Notes: generated by a model from the sequence alone, not told the origin. DNA of 64,000 nucleotides from Candidatus Pelagisphaera phototrophica (GCF_014529625.1 NZ_CP076039.1:1674001-1738000); one strand, 5' to 3'. Shown: positions 1 to 10,392, counted from the first letter of the stretch. Translations and numbers: made by a program.

Positions 1-2
1 GC

Positions 3-1382
3 TACAAAGGCGAAGTCCACACCCCGCACATGGACGCTCTTGCGGCGCGGGGCATCAACTTCACTAATGCACACTGCCCGTCGCCCGTGTGCAATCCGAG
101 CCGAACGTCGGTCATGACCGGGCTTATGCCGTCGACCACAGGGATCTATGACAACGGCCAGTGGTTGCGTGCCAACTACCCCGACAAGATGACCTTGCCG
201 AAGTACTTCAAGCAACAGGGGTACCATGTCGTGGGAGCAGGCAAAAGCTTTCACCACACGGCTGGCAACAATCCACCTGATCAATGGCATGACTACTTCC
301 GTTTCCCTTGGGCAGACTTCCCCTGGGTGCGAAGCAACAAACTAGCCTACCCCTGGACCGAATGGCAGCCACCCCCGCCAGGCTATCCGTTCAGCAAAGT
401 CGAGTATTTGCGCGGCAGACAAGAAAGGGATTGGGGGATTTTGCCGCGGAAGGAATCGGAATATGATGACGTCCTTGTAGTCGACTACGCCATCGATTTC
501 CTGGAGAGCCATTCAGGCGAAGCCTTCTTCCTGTCGGTAGGGACCTTTCACCCTCACTTGCCTTGGTATATCCCCAAGCGCTACCGCGATCTCTACGAAG
601 ACTCGGAAATCCACTTACCTGAAGCCCCGAAAAATGACCTCGTTGATATACCCCCAATTCCGCAGCGATGGGCAGAACGGCGACGCGACGAAATGGAGGC
701 AGTCAAGGATGCTGGCGAATGGGAAGAGGCTGTGCGTTGCTACTTGGCGAGTATTTCCTTTGCAGACGCACAGGTGGGGCGCGTGTTAGAGGCTCTCGCC
801 AAATCGCCCTACGCCGACAACACGATCATCATTCTCTGGTCCGACCATGGCTGGCACCTAGGTGAAAAGGACCATTGGCATAAGTCCACCCTCTGGGAAG
901 AGGCCACCCGCGTTCCTCTCATCATCGCTACTCCCGAAATGGAAACCGCAGGCGGAACTTCGAGTGCGCCCGTAAATCTTGTATCCATTTTCCCCACTCT
1001 CGTTGGTCTAATGGAAATGGAAAATGACATCGATTTCGACGGACCTGATCTGGCTCCTCTTCTGACCAACCCAAACGCTTCATGGCCACACGCCAGCTTG
1101 ATTGATTTCGGCTATGGCAATACGGCGGTTCGGGACAAGCGATGGCGCTACATTCGATATAGCGACGGATCAGAGGAGTTATACGATCACAAGAGTGACC
1201 CTAATGAATGGAAAAATTTGGCTACCGATCCAGTGTATCAATCAGTTAAGGACGAACTAGCGAAACACTTGCCATCTCATTATGCAAAGGACGTCCCCAG
1301 CAAGGATGGTTTTGTCTTTGATCCCGACAAGTGGACATTCACCGACAAGGATACTGGGCGGGTTGTCCATGGAGGACAGTGA
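3..1382 (+). CDS. Sulfatase, iduronate-2-sulfatase-like (5' end outside window)
   Basis: The reading frame is open to the left edge and shows a sulfatase core, so the true start and signal peptide lie upstream; the Met at position 30 is internal, because the preceding codons already encode the usual GEVHTPH lead-in to the active site. The formylglycine motif C-N-P-S-R is at residues 21-25 counted from that Met. Further on come the FHPHLPW segment and an [15 protein letters not shown] block with metal and substrate ligands, both typical of the iduronate-2-sulfatase-like branch of the alkaline-phosphatase fold. The enzyme should hydrolyse sulfate esters on a polysaccharide outside the cytoplasm after Cys-to-formylglycine conversion. 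The C-terminus is complete. Substrate is inferred only from family resemblance. Confidence 0.93.
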   Translation, partial: YKGEVHTPHMDALAARGINFTNAHCPSPVCNPSRTSVMTGLMPSTTGIYDNGQWLRANYPDKMTLPKYFKQQGYHVVGAGKSFHHTAGNNPPDQWHDYFRFPWADFPWVRSNKLAYPWTEWQPPPPGYPFSKVEYLRGRQERDWGILPRKESEYDDVLVVDYAIDFLESHSGEAFFLSVGTFHPHLPWYIPKRYRDLYEDSEIHLPEAPKNDLVDIPPIPQRWAERRRDEMEAVKDAGEWEEAVRCYLASISFADAQVGRVLEALAKSPYADNTIIILWSDHGWHLGEKDHWHKSTLWEEATRVPLIIATPEMETAGGTSSAPVNLVSIFPTLVGLMEMENDIDFDGPDLAPLLTNPNASWPHASLIDFGYGNTAVRDKRWRYIRYSDGSEELYDHKSDPNEWKNLATDPVYQSVKDELAKHLPSHYAKDVPSKDGFVFDPDKWTFTDKDTGRVVHGGQ

Positions 1383-1503
1383 CTAAAATTATACTGATTC
1401 ACCTTCTCGCTCCTTATAGGATTTCCAAGTCGCTGGATCTGTACCTGTCGTATCCGCAATCACGATTTTTAACCGGAAACGAAAACAACCCATCCAAAAC
1501 ACT

Positions 1504-1872
1504 ATGATCAAGTACTCACCATTGCTTCTAGTCGCCATGATATTGATATCAGGCTGCGCGACCCTATACGAAAAACCTGACCCGTTTGTGGGGCAGTGGG
1601 AGATTGAATTCTCGCGCTCTCCGGGAGGCAATAAGAATGCCACCTTTAAAATAAACAAAAAAGAAGGTGTCTATTCGGGTACCCTCACCAATCCAACAGG
1701 TGAATATGCATTGAACGATTTATTGATAGATCCGAATGGCGCTTTACGTGCCGCTCTCAATTACCAAGGCTATTCTGTAGAAGTGAGTGCCAGTATGGAT
1801 GGAACCTTAATTACTGGAAAAAACGAAGTCCAAGGCAGGACCTTTGAATTCACCGGTGGGAAAGTAGAGTAG
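1504..1872 (+). CDS. Small lipoprotein, paralogue of the one at 47227
   Basis: A 122-residue protein with a short charged N-terminus, a hydrophobic stretch and a lipobox (ISGC, Cys18), so probably a lipid-anchored envelope protein. The mature part begins with a DPFVGQWE segment and is predicted mostly beta, like small lipocalin- or META-like lipoproteins, but I do not recognise a named family. The 122-residue lipoprotein at 47227 has the same layout (LGC lipobox, then DPLVGVWD, a similar spacing of strands, and an EGN/VQG-type turn near the end), so the two look like diverged paralogues. It lies between a sulfatase and a convergent DUF1592 gene, with no obvious operon partner. Confidence 0.75.
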   Translation: MIKYSPLLLVAMILISGCATLYEKPDPFVGQWEIEFSRSPGGNKNATFKINKKEGVYSGTLTNPTGEYALNDLLIDPNGALRAALNYQGYSVEVSASMDGTLITGKNEVQGRTFEFTGGKVE

Positions 1873-1964
1873 CTAATTATAAATTAAATAATGAGCTGCT
1901 TTGGGCTAAATCGGAGATTTGCTCGACGCACAGAATAAAGCATCAAGCACAAAGTTGCTAGTAT

Positions 1965-4448
1965 CTAGTTATTCTGAAACGAATCACTCAGGACGATGGC
2001 TTGAATCATATCGCGAAGTCCTCCTCGTTCGGTTTCCAGGTTTTCGTAAATCCCGTCAATGACGGCCCGGTCTCGGAGGTCTAGTTCTCGCCCAATCGCA
2101 TAAGCTAGGAGTTTTTCTATCAGGCAACGGGTGAATTCCGCTTCCCGCTGAATCATTAGGGATCGGAATTCGGAAGGATCGCTAAAGCGCTCCCCCGCTG
2201 GCAATTCTCCAGAAGCGTCAATCATCGACTTGTTCTCGTAATGGGTGCGCCACCTTCCAGTTGGATCGAAATTCTCCAAGGCAAACCCCAGCGGATCAAT
2301 TTTGCGATGACAGTCGGCGCAGGTTTCGACTTCGCGATGCTTGGCAAGTTGCTCACGAATTGTTTCTGCCCCTCGAATGTCTGACTCAATGGCTGGCACA
2401 TCAGGCGGTGGAGGGGGCGGCGAATAACCTAGGAGATTCTCCAAAACGTAAATGCCACGATTAACCGGCGAAGTGTCCACACCGTTTGCGGAGGCGGTCA
2501 GCAAGAGCGATTGCCCGAGCAAACCGCCTCGTGACATCCCATTCATAGCAACCTTTCGCAAGTGATTGCCTTCGATTCCTGCGATACCGTAGTGCAAGGC
2601 CAACTCCCGGTTGATAAAACTGTAGTCGGCTGACAGCAGTTCTCCCGGCCGTAGATTCTCTTCCATAACATGACGGAAAAAGGCTTCCGTCTCTCCTTGC
2701 ATCGCAGTTTCGATACTATCCCGATGATAGCTTCTGAAATCTTCCGAGACGGGCATCTCTCCGATGTTGTCCATTTCAAACCAACGACTAATAAAATTGG
2801 ATACAAAACGATCCGACTTCGGATCTACCAGCATTCTGGCTACCTGATTCCTCAGGATTTGAGAGTCGCTCAAACTTCCCTTGCTTGCAATATTGATCAA
2901 TTCCTTATCCGGCATGGATGACCAAAGAAAATAGGATAAACGAGACGCCAGCGCAAATGAGTCTAGCGGTCCGTCTCCCTCCGCTAGATAGATAAAACCG
3001 GGAGAACACAGAATCGTTTGAAAACCGAGCTGAAGCGCTTCTATCGGTTCCAAGCCTTCCTCGATCTTGTTCAGGACAAGTGATTCGATGGGTTCCAGTT
3101 CGTCGGCTTGCAGGGGACGCCGAAAAACGTTTTCCGCAAAGATGCGTAGCCGTTCGATTGCGTTCTTGCCGTTCAGCTGATCGGGTTTGAAATCTCCATA
3201 AAGTAGCTGGTGCCCCTTCGGAGGCCATTGTTCCTCCAACGGTCCCTCAACTTGAATTTCCCATACTCGAAGTTTGGGACCTTTGTATCCTCTTAAGATA
3301 CCATGGAATTTTTCTAGCCCATTTTTCATGTCCACAAAGGGTTTGATTTCCTCATGGTGGCCGGCCTTCTGGTGGAGAAGACGAGTCAAGCGTTTGGTGG
3401 CAAGCGTGCCATTCCTAAAGCGAATTTCCGGCTCAAATCCTTCGTCAAAATACACCTCCCATTCGAACCACTCTGGTTCTTCACTGGTCAATTCAACTTT
3501 GGCGAGTGAGCGTTCCATGGATACATTGCCCGTACTCTCAACACTACCTTTCCGATCGACGGCCATAAGCTCCAGCACAAGCGGGTCACCGTTACGAAAA
3601 TCGTCAATCACATTCCCGTACGGATGCCAGCGATCCACCGCGGCGGCTTTTACGCGCACGCGATACATACCGCTATAGGGAACACCTCCTCGGGCTAGGG
3701 GTTCGAAGCCTATATGACCTCCGCGGTAGTGACGACCATACATATCCGTGTAAGGCGTATCGGGCGTAAATCGAAAACGATCCACTTGAAATAATTTTGG
3801 TAAATCCTGATTTACTTTTCCCTCAAAGTAAAAGGGTGTCCGTTGCACGTAATAGTCTCTTTTCGGGGCTTCGCGAAATTGGGTTGCTCGTAGCACTGCC
3901 TCTTCGGCGGCTGCGAAATAATGCTCTAGGAGCATACCTGAGGTAACCAGTTCAGCGCCCACATTGTCGAATCCGTTTTTGACGACTTCCTTGGGGAAGT
4001 CAGCGGCTGGATTCCATGCAGAAACGTTCAGTCCTAAGAGATCCCCAATAGTATGCTGATAATCCCAGGAATTGATTCGGCGCAAGACACTATGACCTCC
4101 TGAATCGGACAGCTTTTCTAGTTCGGTCGAAATCAGCTTGGTTGTCGATTCGATCATGGCCGCCCGTTCTGCGACCGTAGGTTGTTTTTCGTCCTCGGGC
4201 GGCATATCGCCGAGGTTGAGCATGTCCAAAATCTCCTGCCACGCTTCAAGATCCGAGATTTCCAAATCGCTTTTTTCCAATCCATCGAAGCGGCGGTCGC
4301 CTTTCTGCTTTTCCTGTCCGTGGCAATCGATGCAGTATTGCTGGAGAAACTCATTTTGCGGCATAGCGCAAATGGAAATCTTTAGGACTCCGAAAACAAA
4401 TATACTAAAAGATATCGCACCTAATTTTAGAGTACTGTTCATCACCAT
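1965..4448 (-). CDS. DUF1587/DUF1592/DUF1588/DUF1585 haem-binding protein
   Basis: An 827-residue secreted protein of the planctomycete cytochrome c type. An N-terminal hydrophobic signal segment is followed by a c-type haem motif C-I-D-C-H (Cys39, Cys42, His43) and the family hallmark GQEKQKGDRRFD. The middle matches the DUF1587/DUF1592 order (RRINSWDYQHTIGDLLG, then ASRLSYFLWSSMPD), and the C-terminal part has the DUF1588/DUF1585 signature CADCHRKIDPLGFALENFD. The biochemical role of the family is unknown; a redox function at the cell surface is inferred from the haem site. It lies 39 bp downstream of a DUF1552 gene on the same strand, a pairing repeated at 56.7-60.7 kb. A start at 4442 (second Met-Asn) is equally possible. 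Confidence 0.93.
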   Translation of the reverse strand: MVMNSTLKLGAISFSIFVFGVLKISICAMPQNEFLQQYCIDCHGQEKQKGDRRFDGLEKSDLEISDLEAWQEILDMLNLGDMPPEDEKQPTVAERAAMIESTTKLISTELEKLSDSGGHSVLRRINSWDYQHTIGDLLGLNVSAWNPAADFPKEVVKNGFDNVGAELVTSGMLLEHYFAAAEEAVLRATQFREAPKRDYYVQRTPFYFEGKVNQDLPKLFQVDRFRFTPDTPYTDMYGRHYRGGHIGFEPLARGGVPYSGMYRVRVKAAAVDRWHPYGNVIDDFRNGDPLVLELMAVDRKGSVESTGNVSMERSLAKVELTSEEPEWFEWEVYFDEGFEPEIRFRNGTLATKRLTRLLHQKAGHHEEIKPFVDMKNGLEKFHGILRGYKGPKLRVWEIQVEGPLEEQWPPKGHQLLYGDFKPDQLNGKNAIERLRIFAENVFRRPLQADELEPIESLVLNKIEEGLEPIEALQLGFQTILCSPGFIYLAEGDGPLDSFALASRLSYFLWSSMPDKELINIASKGSLSDSQILRNQVARMLVDPKSDRFVSNFISRWFEMDNIGEMPVSEDFRSYHRDSIETAMQGETEAFFRHVMEENLRPGELLSADYSFINRELALHYGIAGIEGNHLRKVAMNGMSRGGLLGQSLLLTASANGVDTSPVNRGIYVLENLLGYSPPPPPPDVPAIESDIRGAETIREQLAKHREVETCADCHRKIDPLGFALENFDPTGRWRTHYENKSMIDASGELPAGERFSDPSEFRSLMIQREAEFTRCLIEKLLAYAIGRELDLRDRAVIDGIYENLETERGGLRDMIQAIVLSDSFQNN

Positions 4449-4487
4449 CTTTTGACCGCAATTTCCTACTCGCCGTCCTCTTTATAC

Positions 4488-5747
4488 TTACGCTAAGTTC
4501 ATCGGTGAGAATGTTCCCGTGCTGCGCCCAAAACGTTCAGTATCCATACCGAACCATTGCAACGAAGAAAGCCAGAGGTTGCTAAGGGGAATTCGTTTAC
4601 CTTTGTCCTCGGGGCATATCAAGTGCCCCTTGTGATTTAGTCCGCCGCCGGCTATCAGTACCGGCAAGTCCTTATTGCTATGTGTATGGGCATTTCCCAT
4701 ACCACTGCCCATGGCGACCAAAGTATCGTCGAACAAATCGGCTTCTTTCAGTCGATCCATAAAATGGCCGAACTGTCTCATAAGATAGGCTTCGACGATT
4801 TGCAGTTGATCCAATCGACTTGCTTCTTTTCCATGGTGAGAAAGTCCGTGGTAGGAACTGACTTCCAATTCGGCAGTTTGAAATCCCATTGGTATTTCAA
4901 AAGACGCTACGCGGGTTGAATCGGTCTGTAAGGCCAGAACCAGTAAATCGTAGAGTAGGGGCATTTCCTCAATATGCAACCGGTTTTGGTCGACAACTCG
5001 ATTGATCGGTGATTTTGGCTTCGGGCGGTCCAGCCATTCGTTTGACATTTGCAAGCGCTGTTCCACTTCACGAACCGAGGTTAGGTATTGATCCAGCTTA
5101 TCCCGGTCGGCGATGTTGAGTTTACCGCCTAGGGTCTTAGCTGACTCACGTAGTGCATCCAAAACACTACTTCGGTGCAAAAGGCGTTTACGCTCCTCTT
5201 CCAGACTGGCTTTATCAGAATTGACAAACAAGGCTTCAAATAGACGAGCGGGATTGCTGACAGGCGGAATATTGACCCCCGAACGTGTCCAACACATGTC
5301 TGTACCTCCCTTGAGACCGGCTGTGATTGACCGGTAGCGGGTCCGGCTTCCGGAAAACTCTGCCGCGGCTTGATCTACCGACATGTTTTTCTCCGGAAAT
5401 CCGGCCGATTCCTCTTTTTTTATTCCACTCAAGAACGAGTGCACGCACTTGTGTCCTCCGCCTAACCCGTGATCCAGATGGGAAAACACAGTGAAATCGC
5501 TACGATGACGGTCAATCTGCTTCAAAGTCATACTCGCCTCGAAATCTTTGCCCGCGTTCTTGGGGAAAAATCCTCCTGGCCAAAATCCTAAATGACTGCC
5601 CACGTAGACCAGTCGTCGGGGACGAGTCATTGTTTTTGAAGCCACAAGACTGGGGCCCAGGCTTTCAAACGCTGGCAACGCAAGAACAACGCCCAAACCT
5701 TTCAAAAAGTGGCGACGGTCGATCGGTCTTTCGTATGGCGACTTCAT
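4488..5747 (-). CDS. DUF1552 protein, Tat-exported
   Basis: A 419-residue protein beginning with a twin-arginine signal (RRHFLKGLG), typical of DUF1552 proteins. Recognisable family blocks are the FFPKNAGKDFE region, SHLDHGLGGGHKCVHSFLSGIK, the SVDQAAAEFSG block, the MSNEWLDRPKPK block and a terminal MGSGMGNAHTHSNKDLPVLIAGGG. The fold is thought to relate to the alkaline-phosphatase/DUF1501 group, but no reaction is established. It is the first gene of a two-gene operon with the DUF1592-type haem protein 39 bp downstream; the constant pairing across planctomycetes and verrucomicrobia suggests the two proteins work together in the periplasm. Tat export suggests it folds, possibly with metal, before secretion. 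Confidence 0.93.
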   Translation of the reverse strand: MKSPYERPIDRRHFLKGLGVVLALPAFESLGPSLVASKTMTRPRRLVYVGSHLGFWPGGFFPKNAGKDFEASMTLKQIDRHRSDFTVFSHLDHGLGGGHKCVHSFLSGIKKEESAGFPEKNMSVDQAAAEFSGSRTRYRSITAGLKGGTDMCWTRSGVNIPPVSNPARLFEALFVNSDKASLEEERKRLLHRSSVLDALRESAKTLGGKLNIADRDKLDQYLTSVREVEQRLQMSNEWLDRPKPKSPINRVVDQNRLHIEEMPLLYDLLVLALQTDSTRVASFEIPMGFQTAELEVSSYHGLSHHGKEASRLDQLQIVEAYLMRQFGHFMDRLKEADLFDDTLVAMGSGMGNAHTHSNKDLPVLIAGGGLNHKGHLICPEDKGKRIPLSNLWLSSLQWFGMDTERFGRSTGTFSPMNLA

Positions 5748-6037
5748 AAAAGATTAAAAAGTAAGAGATTGTACCCGATTAGCGAATTTGGAAAGCAAGA
5801 TTTGCGAAAGCGGAAACTCTCCTAGAAACTGCGAGGTTATCGAATAGATTTGATTTAGGTAAGAGTTGCATCACATTCGTCAATTGTATTTTCCCTATAA
5901 CCATTTTCAATTTTCAAAGTTTTTCTTCTGAACCCTTTCTGCAACTTTGCTAGGTTCGAACCGACTTTCAGTCCACAGTTTGGGTTGTCATTTCCTCAGT
6001 AAATGGGGAGGCTGGTGTCAGTAGCTGTCTAACGCCA

Positions 6038-7486
6038 ATGAAGTTTATAGTTCTCCCCCTAATGTTGTTAGTCGGTTCCCTGGAGGGCAACCAATCGAAA
6101 GCATATCCTATCGATATGGACGAAATGCTCGATGAAAGCACCCTCGATGTAGAGGTCATAGACGACTGGCATCGAGTGGAAGGGGCCGTGCTCACACGGC
6201 AAAAGTACATGACCATCAACGTGGGCGAACTTTGGCCAGGTCAACAATACCGCGTACCTGTGAGACTAGTGGTCCCCCTCAATCGAAAAGCGAAAGGGTT
6301 TCATTTAACTGGTGGGAATAATCTGAAGAGAATTCAGCAGGACACAGAGATTCGGGGGGTGTCTATCGATTTGATTCGAGGCGGAGTGGGTCTCGTCCAG
6401 ACTATAGTCCAGGAGCCCAAAACATGGGGTCAGGGACCTTTAGGCGATGAAATGCGCAAACGCTTTATTGAAACACTGAATACCCGTTACTCTATTCAGT
6501 TTTGGGGTTGGCCAGCAGGACTCTGCCGGGCGGCAACCGCAGCCTACGCGGAAACCGATCATTTTGAATCGGGAAAAATCGCCTTAACCGGCGGTTCGAA
6601 AAACGGAGCCTCTCCATCTGTGGCCTTGATTCACGATACTCGTATGACCGCACAACATGCGAACGTATCGCCGTTATGGGATTCGCCACTTCGCATGGCG
6701 GATAAGCAAGCCTGGGAAGCATTGAACATCGAGGACCAAGAGTATGCCCACCGCAAAGGACTCGATACCGAACTGGCAACGAAGATTACCAGGCATGTCT
6801 TTCGGGGGGGATTTTTCGGACCGGATTATATCCCAGATGCCTTAAAGGCGGGTCATAGCTGGGAAGAGCTGGAGCAACTGGCTCAACAAATGGCTGATCA
6901 TGTTTTCATCTCCCGGAATCTGGATACATTGAGAGAGAGAGGAGTGGATTTATACTATCATCCCGGAACTCACGACTTTGTTTGTTTCGATATCGTGTGG
7001 GGAGGCAGACATTATCCAGACATCCCAGTCTATTTTGCTGCGAACACGGGGCATGGCAAAAAAAGGCCGCACTCTAAGGTCGAAAAAGACCAAACCAATC
7101 AAGCGGCCTTTCTGCTCAGTCATTTCTTTGAGGATGTGGACGAACTCTTGGAGTCTCCTAGGATTCAAACCCATGTGGAAGATAATGCACTATCCATTAC
7201 TGTTAAGTTTCCAGAAGGATTCGTTGCCGAATCCGGCGAAGTTTGGTGGATGTATGATCGCGGATCCGACGGGAGTGGTGCCTACCTGGCAGAACTTATT
7301 CCAGATGAAAACTGGAGCCGGATGGAAGGGATGGAGCATGGATCTACATGGAAAACCAACCTTCCTCTTTCGGTAAGTGCCACGCATATCGATGTGTTTA
7401 CCAATCATCGTAAAACGATCCGCTACGACGGACGTGAGTATCCCACTTATATTTCAAGCCCTTACGTTCGGGTGGACTTGAACTAG
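6038..7486 (+). CDS. Secreted alpha/beta-hydrolase-fold protein (PhoPQ-related-like)
   Basis: A 482-residue protein with a weak N-terminal signal sequence. The best landmark is a nucleophile-elbow-like motif G-G-S-K-N-G (Ser187) following a strand IALTG, as in the PhoPQ-activated pathogenicity-related and similar hydrolases, where the motif is GGSK-x-G. Candidate catalytic histidines lie in the YYHPGTHDF segment (His308, His312). The C-terminal ~100 residues look like a beta-rich accessory domain. The gene stands alone, divergent from the DUF1552 operon. Assignment to the hydrolase fold is moderately sure; the substrate is unknown. A weak inverted repeat (ACCTATC/GATAGGT, 7488-7526) follows the stop codon. 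Confidence 0.7.
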   Translation: MKFIVLPLMLLVGSLEGNQSKAYPIDMDEMLDESTLDVEVIDDWHRVEGAVLTRQKYMTINVGELWPGQQYRVPVRLVVPLNRKAKGFHLTGGNNLKRIQQDTEIRGVSIDLIRGGVGLVQTIVQEPKTWGQGPLGDEMRKRFIETLNTRYSIQFWGWPAGLCRAATAAYAETDHFESGKIALTGGSKNGASPSVALIHDTRMTAQHANVSPLWDSPLRMADKQAWEALNIEDQEYAHRKGLDTELATKITRHVFRGGFFGPDYIPDALKAGHSWEELEQLAQQMADHVFISRNLDTLRERGVDLYYHPGTHDFVCFDIVWGGRHYPDIPVYFAANTGHGKKRPHSKVEKDQTNQAAFLLSHFFEDVDELLESPRIQTHVEDNALSITVKFPEGFVAESGEVWWMYDRGSDGSGAYLAELIPDENWSRMEGMEHGSTWKTNLPLSVSATHIDVFTNHRKTIRYDGREYPTYISSPYVRVDLN

Positions 7487-8009
7487 AACCTATCTTGTAT
7501 CCGCTGAGAGTGGTTTTGGGATAGGTCTAAATAAGATTGCCAGTCAGGCTTGTTCGCATTTTTTAGCTTTAGAGCTAGCGATAGGATCGCTTATCGCTTG
7601 AAGTAGTAAAACGTGTCGGTTTCAAAATTCGAGTTTTTTTAAAATAGTACATAGAGATGAACTGAAAGCGTCTACAGGATAAAAATCATCTTAGACGATT
7701 CGATCGGCCAATTGATAAAGGCATAAGGAATCAAACCCTACGAATGACTCTTAAGATTCGGGCCAGGGATCATCCGCATGGCAATTGGCAGATGCGGATT
7801 GTAGTTGTAATAAAATTACTGATTGAACAAGTGATCAGCTGTACAACGGTTCAGAATGAGTGGTTGGATTACGAAGTCTACTGGCTAGATGCAGATCAAA
7901 CGCGAGACGCTTGCACTTGATGGGAAGACCCACATGTATCATGAGCGGATAGCCTTGCCGGAAGGGCTGCGGCAGTAAGGGTATGTTGCTGGATTCTTCG
8001 ATTACCGGC
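7487..8009. other. Gene-free stretch with a short coding-like tail
   Basis: No intact gene is seen. Around 7889-7978 on the + strand a short frame ends in DGKTHMYHERIALPEGLRQ and a TAA stop. It reads like the C-terminus of a lost protein, but it has no usable start or recognisable domain, so I treat it as a possible remnant only. Confidence 0.35.
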
Positions 8010-9302
8010 TTAGCCCTTCACGTCGTAGCAGAAGATCAGGTCCTGATCACGCAGGTAGAGTTTCCCATTGAACACGACGGGGTGGGACCAAACCTTGCCA
8101 TTGTTGTCATCGCGCAAAGTGGTTTCCTTGGGGAGCTGGAATTTTCCAGTTTCCTTGAATCCGGACGGGCTCGCTTCCACTAAATAGACCCATCCCTCGG
8201 TCTCGTTGAGGCAGTAGAGCATTCCATCGGCGGCATGAACGGCACCCTTGTGCAGTTCGCGTTCCACGCGCTCCATCCAGGCGACTTTGCCCGTCATGAA
8301 TTCAATGCACATCAAGTTTCCTTTTCGCTGATCCGAAAATCCGTATACATGGTCGCCGACGAGCACCACTCCGCCGTGATGGTTGATCATTTCTTGGTTT
8401 TCCCAGACGACCTCAGCTTTTTTGCCGTTTAGTTTTACGAGCCGGGCACCCGCGCGGTATCCTGAAGTCATAAATACGTGACCGTCTCGGTAGATCGGCG
8501 TAGGAATCACCGCTGTTCTTCCCTGGGGCCAATCGGATTTCCAAATCAAGTTTCCGTTCGCAGCATCCACACCGGCGAGCGTATTCATGAATAGCTGTAT
8601 GTACTGGCGTTGGCCATCCACGTTGGCGACCACGACTGCGGAATACTCGGCCGCGTCCTTCAGTTTTTTCGACTGCCACAGTTTTGTGCCGGTCTTCTTG
8701 TTGAGGGCTACGATTGCCCCTTTGCTCCCTCCTGGCGTTATTAGTAGCTTGTCGCCGTCCACTGTGGGCGACTCTGAATAACCCCACTTGGACACCGCGC
8801 CACCGAAATCCTTGACCAAGTTCTTGCGCCAGATCCGCTTTCCGCTTTCTGCGGTCAAGCAGGCGATATCGCCAGCCACTCCGAGCACGTAGACATGTCC
8901 ATCGCTTACGGTAGGCGTGGAGCGTGGCCCGGCCCCCCATTGGGTGCGATAGCCTTCCTCCGGATCCGTTTCAAACTCCGAAGTCCAAAGTTCCTCGCCA
9001 GTATTCGCGTCCAAGCAGATGACCCGTTCTTGGCTATCGCTAGCGCCGAGCGTGTATAACTTCCCGTCGACGATGGCCGCACTGGAGTAGCCACTTCCTG
9101 CGTCTTCGTAGGTCCAAAGGAGTTTTGGGCCGCCTTTAGGCCACGACTTAAGAAGACCGGTGTCTGGGGAGATATTGGTTTGGTCCGGTCCGCGCCATCC
9201 TGTCCAATCGGACTGGTTAGAGGTTTCCGAGGCGTAGGCTTGCAAGGTCAACGATTTCGCGACCATCAGGCCGCCAATTAACAGAGAGGATTGAATTTTC
9301 AT
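8010..9302 (-). CDS. Secreted PQQ-like beta-propeller protein
   Basis: A 430-residue protein with an N-terminal signal sequence, then the entry motif W-T-G-W-R-G-P that opens many planctomycete/verrucomicrobial PQQ-like propellers, and successive blades with the repeat core YTLGAxD-x-CLDANTGEELW, VYVLGVAGDIACLTAESGKRIW and so on. Such proteins resemble the BamB and quinoprotein dehydrogenase propellers, but the usual quinoprotein catalytic elements are not evident, so cofactor binding is uncertain. It is one of four in this window (also 37978, 39628 and 44135). It is divergent from the lipoprotein at 9489, with a 186-bp gap holding both promoters. Confidence 0.88.
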   Translation of the reverse strand: MKIQSSLLIGGLMVAKSLTLQAYASETSNQSDWTGWRGPDQTNISPDTGLLKSWPKGGPKLLWTYEDAGSGYSSAAIVDGKLYTLGASDSQERVICLDANTGEELWTSEFETDPEEGYRTQWGAGPRSTPTVSDGHVYVLGVAGDIACLTAESGKRIWRKNLVKDFGGAVSKWGYSESPTVDGDKLLITPGGSKGAIVALNKKTGTKLWQSKKLKDAAEYSAVVVANVDGQRQYIQLFMNTLAGVDAANGNLIWKSDWPQGRTAVIPTPIYRDGHVFMTSGYRAGARLVKLNGKKAEVVWENQEMINHHGGVVLVGDHVYGFSDQRKGNLMCIEFMTGKVAWMERVERELHKGAVHAADGMLYCLNETEGWVYLVEASPSGFKETGKFQLPKETTLRDDNNGKVWSHPVVFNGKLYLRDQDLIFCYDVKG

Positions 9303-9488
9303 GAGTCTTGGTTACTGGATGAGATTGGGTAAGTACATTCTTATAGTGCTCCAAAGATTGGCGGCGTCTTATTCAAATACAGCCAACCGCCGTATCATAG
9401 TCTACAATTATCGAGGATTTCTTCGAGGAAAAAGAATCCAATTTAGCTTGAGAGCTTGCGAATGGATCGCATATAGCTTGAGGCTGTG

Positions 9489-10121
9489 ATGCTCACCGGC
9501 TTCAGATTTCTAGTCATTCTAGTAGTGTTGTTTGGCTTGTCAGGATGCGGCACAACCAAGCAGCAGACTCAGAACGTGCTGATCCTAACTCCAGAGCATT
9601 TCAAAAACACGGCGACTGTAGAAGATGACGATCTTGAAGTCACGGCGATCATATCGACTGAGAAAGGATCGAAACGGAGACAAGGTCTGCTCCACTTTGT
9701 TTACGAAGATAACTTTCTAAGGGCGTTTATCGATAAAGCGACAGATGAAGTAAACTACCAAGTGTATCAATCGATTTACTACGAAGGAAGCGACTGGCGT
9801 TTTTACTGTAAGGCTAACTATGAAGCCCCGGATGGCCTGAAAACCGCCGATGCCAAGCTGCTCAAGGCTCCAATTGCACACGGCTTTGATTGTCCGGGCC
9901 ATAAGTCTTCAGTCTGCACTTACAATGAGCAGGTCGGTTTCTCTGTTAATCGAGAAATCTTGGACTCAATCGCAAGTACGTATGAGCCGAACAAGGGTAC
10001 TAAGTGGAATTTCAAATTTATTCCCCGATTTGGCGAAGACTTTTATGACGGGCTTCTGGTCGCAGAGGTCGTTGGGTTCTTGCAGGCCGTTGATTCGTAC
10101 AAGGAAACTAAGGGAATATGA
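9489..10121 (+). CDS. Lipoprotein of unknown function
   Basis: A 210-residue protein with a clear lipoprotein signal (hydrophobic core then LSGC lipobox, Cys near residue 20). The mature part mixes strands and helices, with a YQVYQSIYYEGSDWRFYCKANYE segment and two later cysteines (in FDCPG and SVCTY) that could form a disulfide. I do not recognise a family. I chose the ATG at 9489 over the adjacent GTG at 9486 because they are consecutive codons and ATG is the stronger start. It probably faces the periplasm from a membrane anchor. No operon partner is evident. Confidence 0.75.
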   Translation: MLTGFRFLVILVVLFGLSGCGTTKQQTQNVLILTPEHFKNTATVEDDDLEVTAIISTEKGSKRRQGLLHFVYEDNFLRAFIDKATDEVNYQVYQSIYYEGSDWRFYCKANYEAPDGLKTADAKLLKAPIAHGFDCPGHKSSVCTYNEQVGFSVNREILDSIASTYEPNKGTKWNFKFIPRFGEDFYDGLLVAEVVGFLQAVDSYKETKGI

Positions 10122-10392
10122 TTTTAAGCCCCTAGCGAATCATCTGAATTACTAGTGTATCTGAGCGATCCATTAATACCATCTCCCCAAAAGAATGATA
10201 AATTGGTGCGAGTCCGAAGCCACCTGAGAGGTCAAGAGCTAATACCCGCAGAATAACCCCCTCCCGTCTTATTGGTTTATTCCATTTTTCCTCGTCCTCG
10301 ATTACGAGCGGGAGGAAAGTTCCGCTCGATTTACCTCGTGGGGCGGCAATTTTTTACTGGCTTCTCGTGTTAGATCCGACCATAAGAAGTCT

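Noticed and set aside
10200-10260. Possible cobalamin-type riboswitch upstream of the NIPSNAP gene
   Set aside because: Only loose similarity to the B12-box; the core pairing and the usual neighbouring genes are missing.
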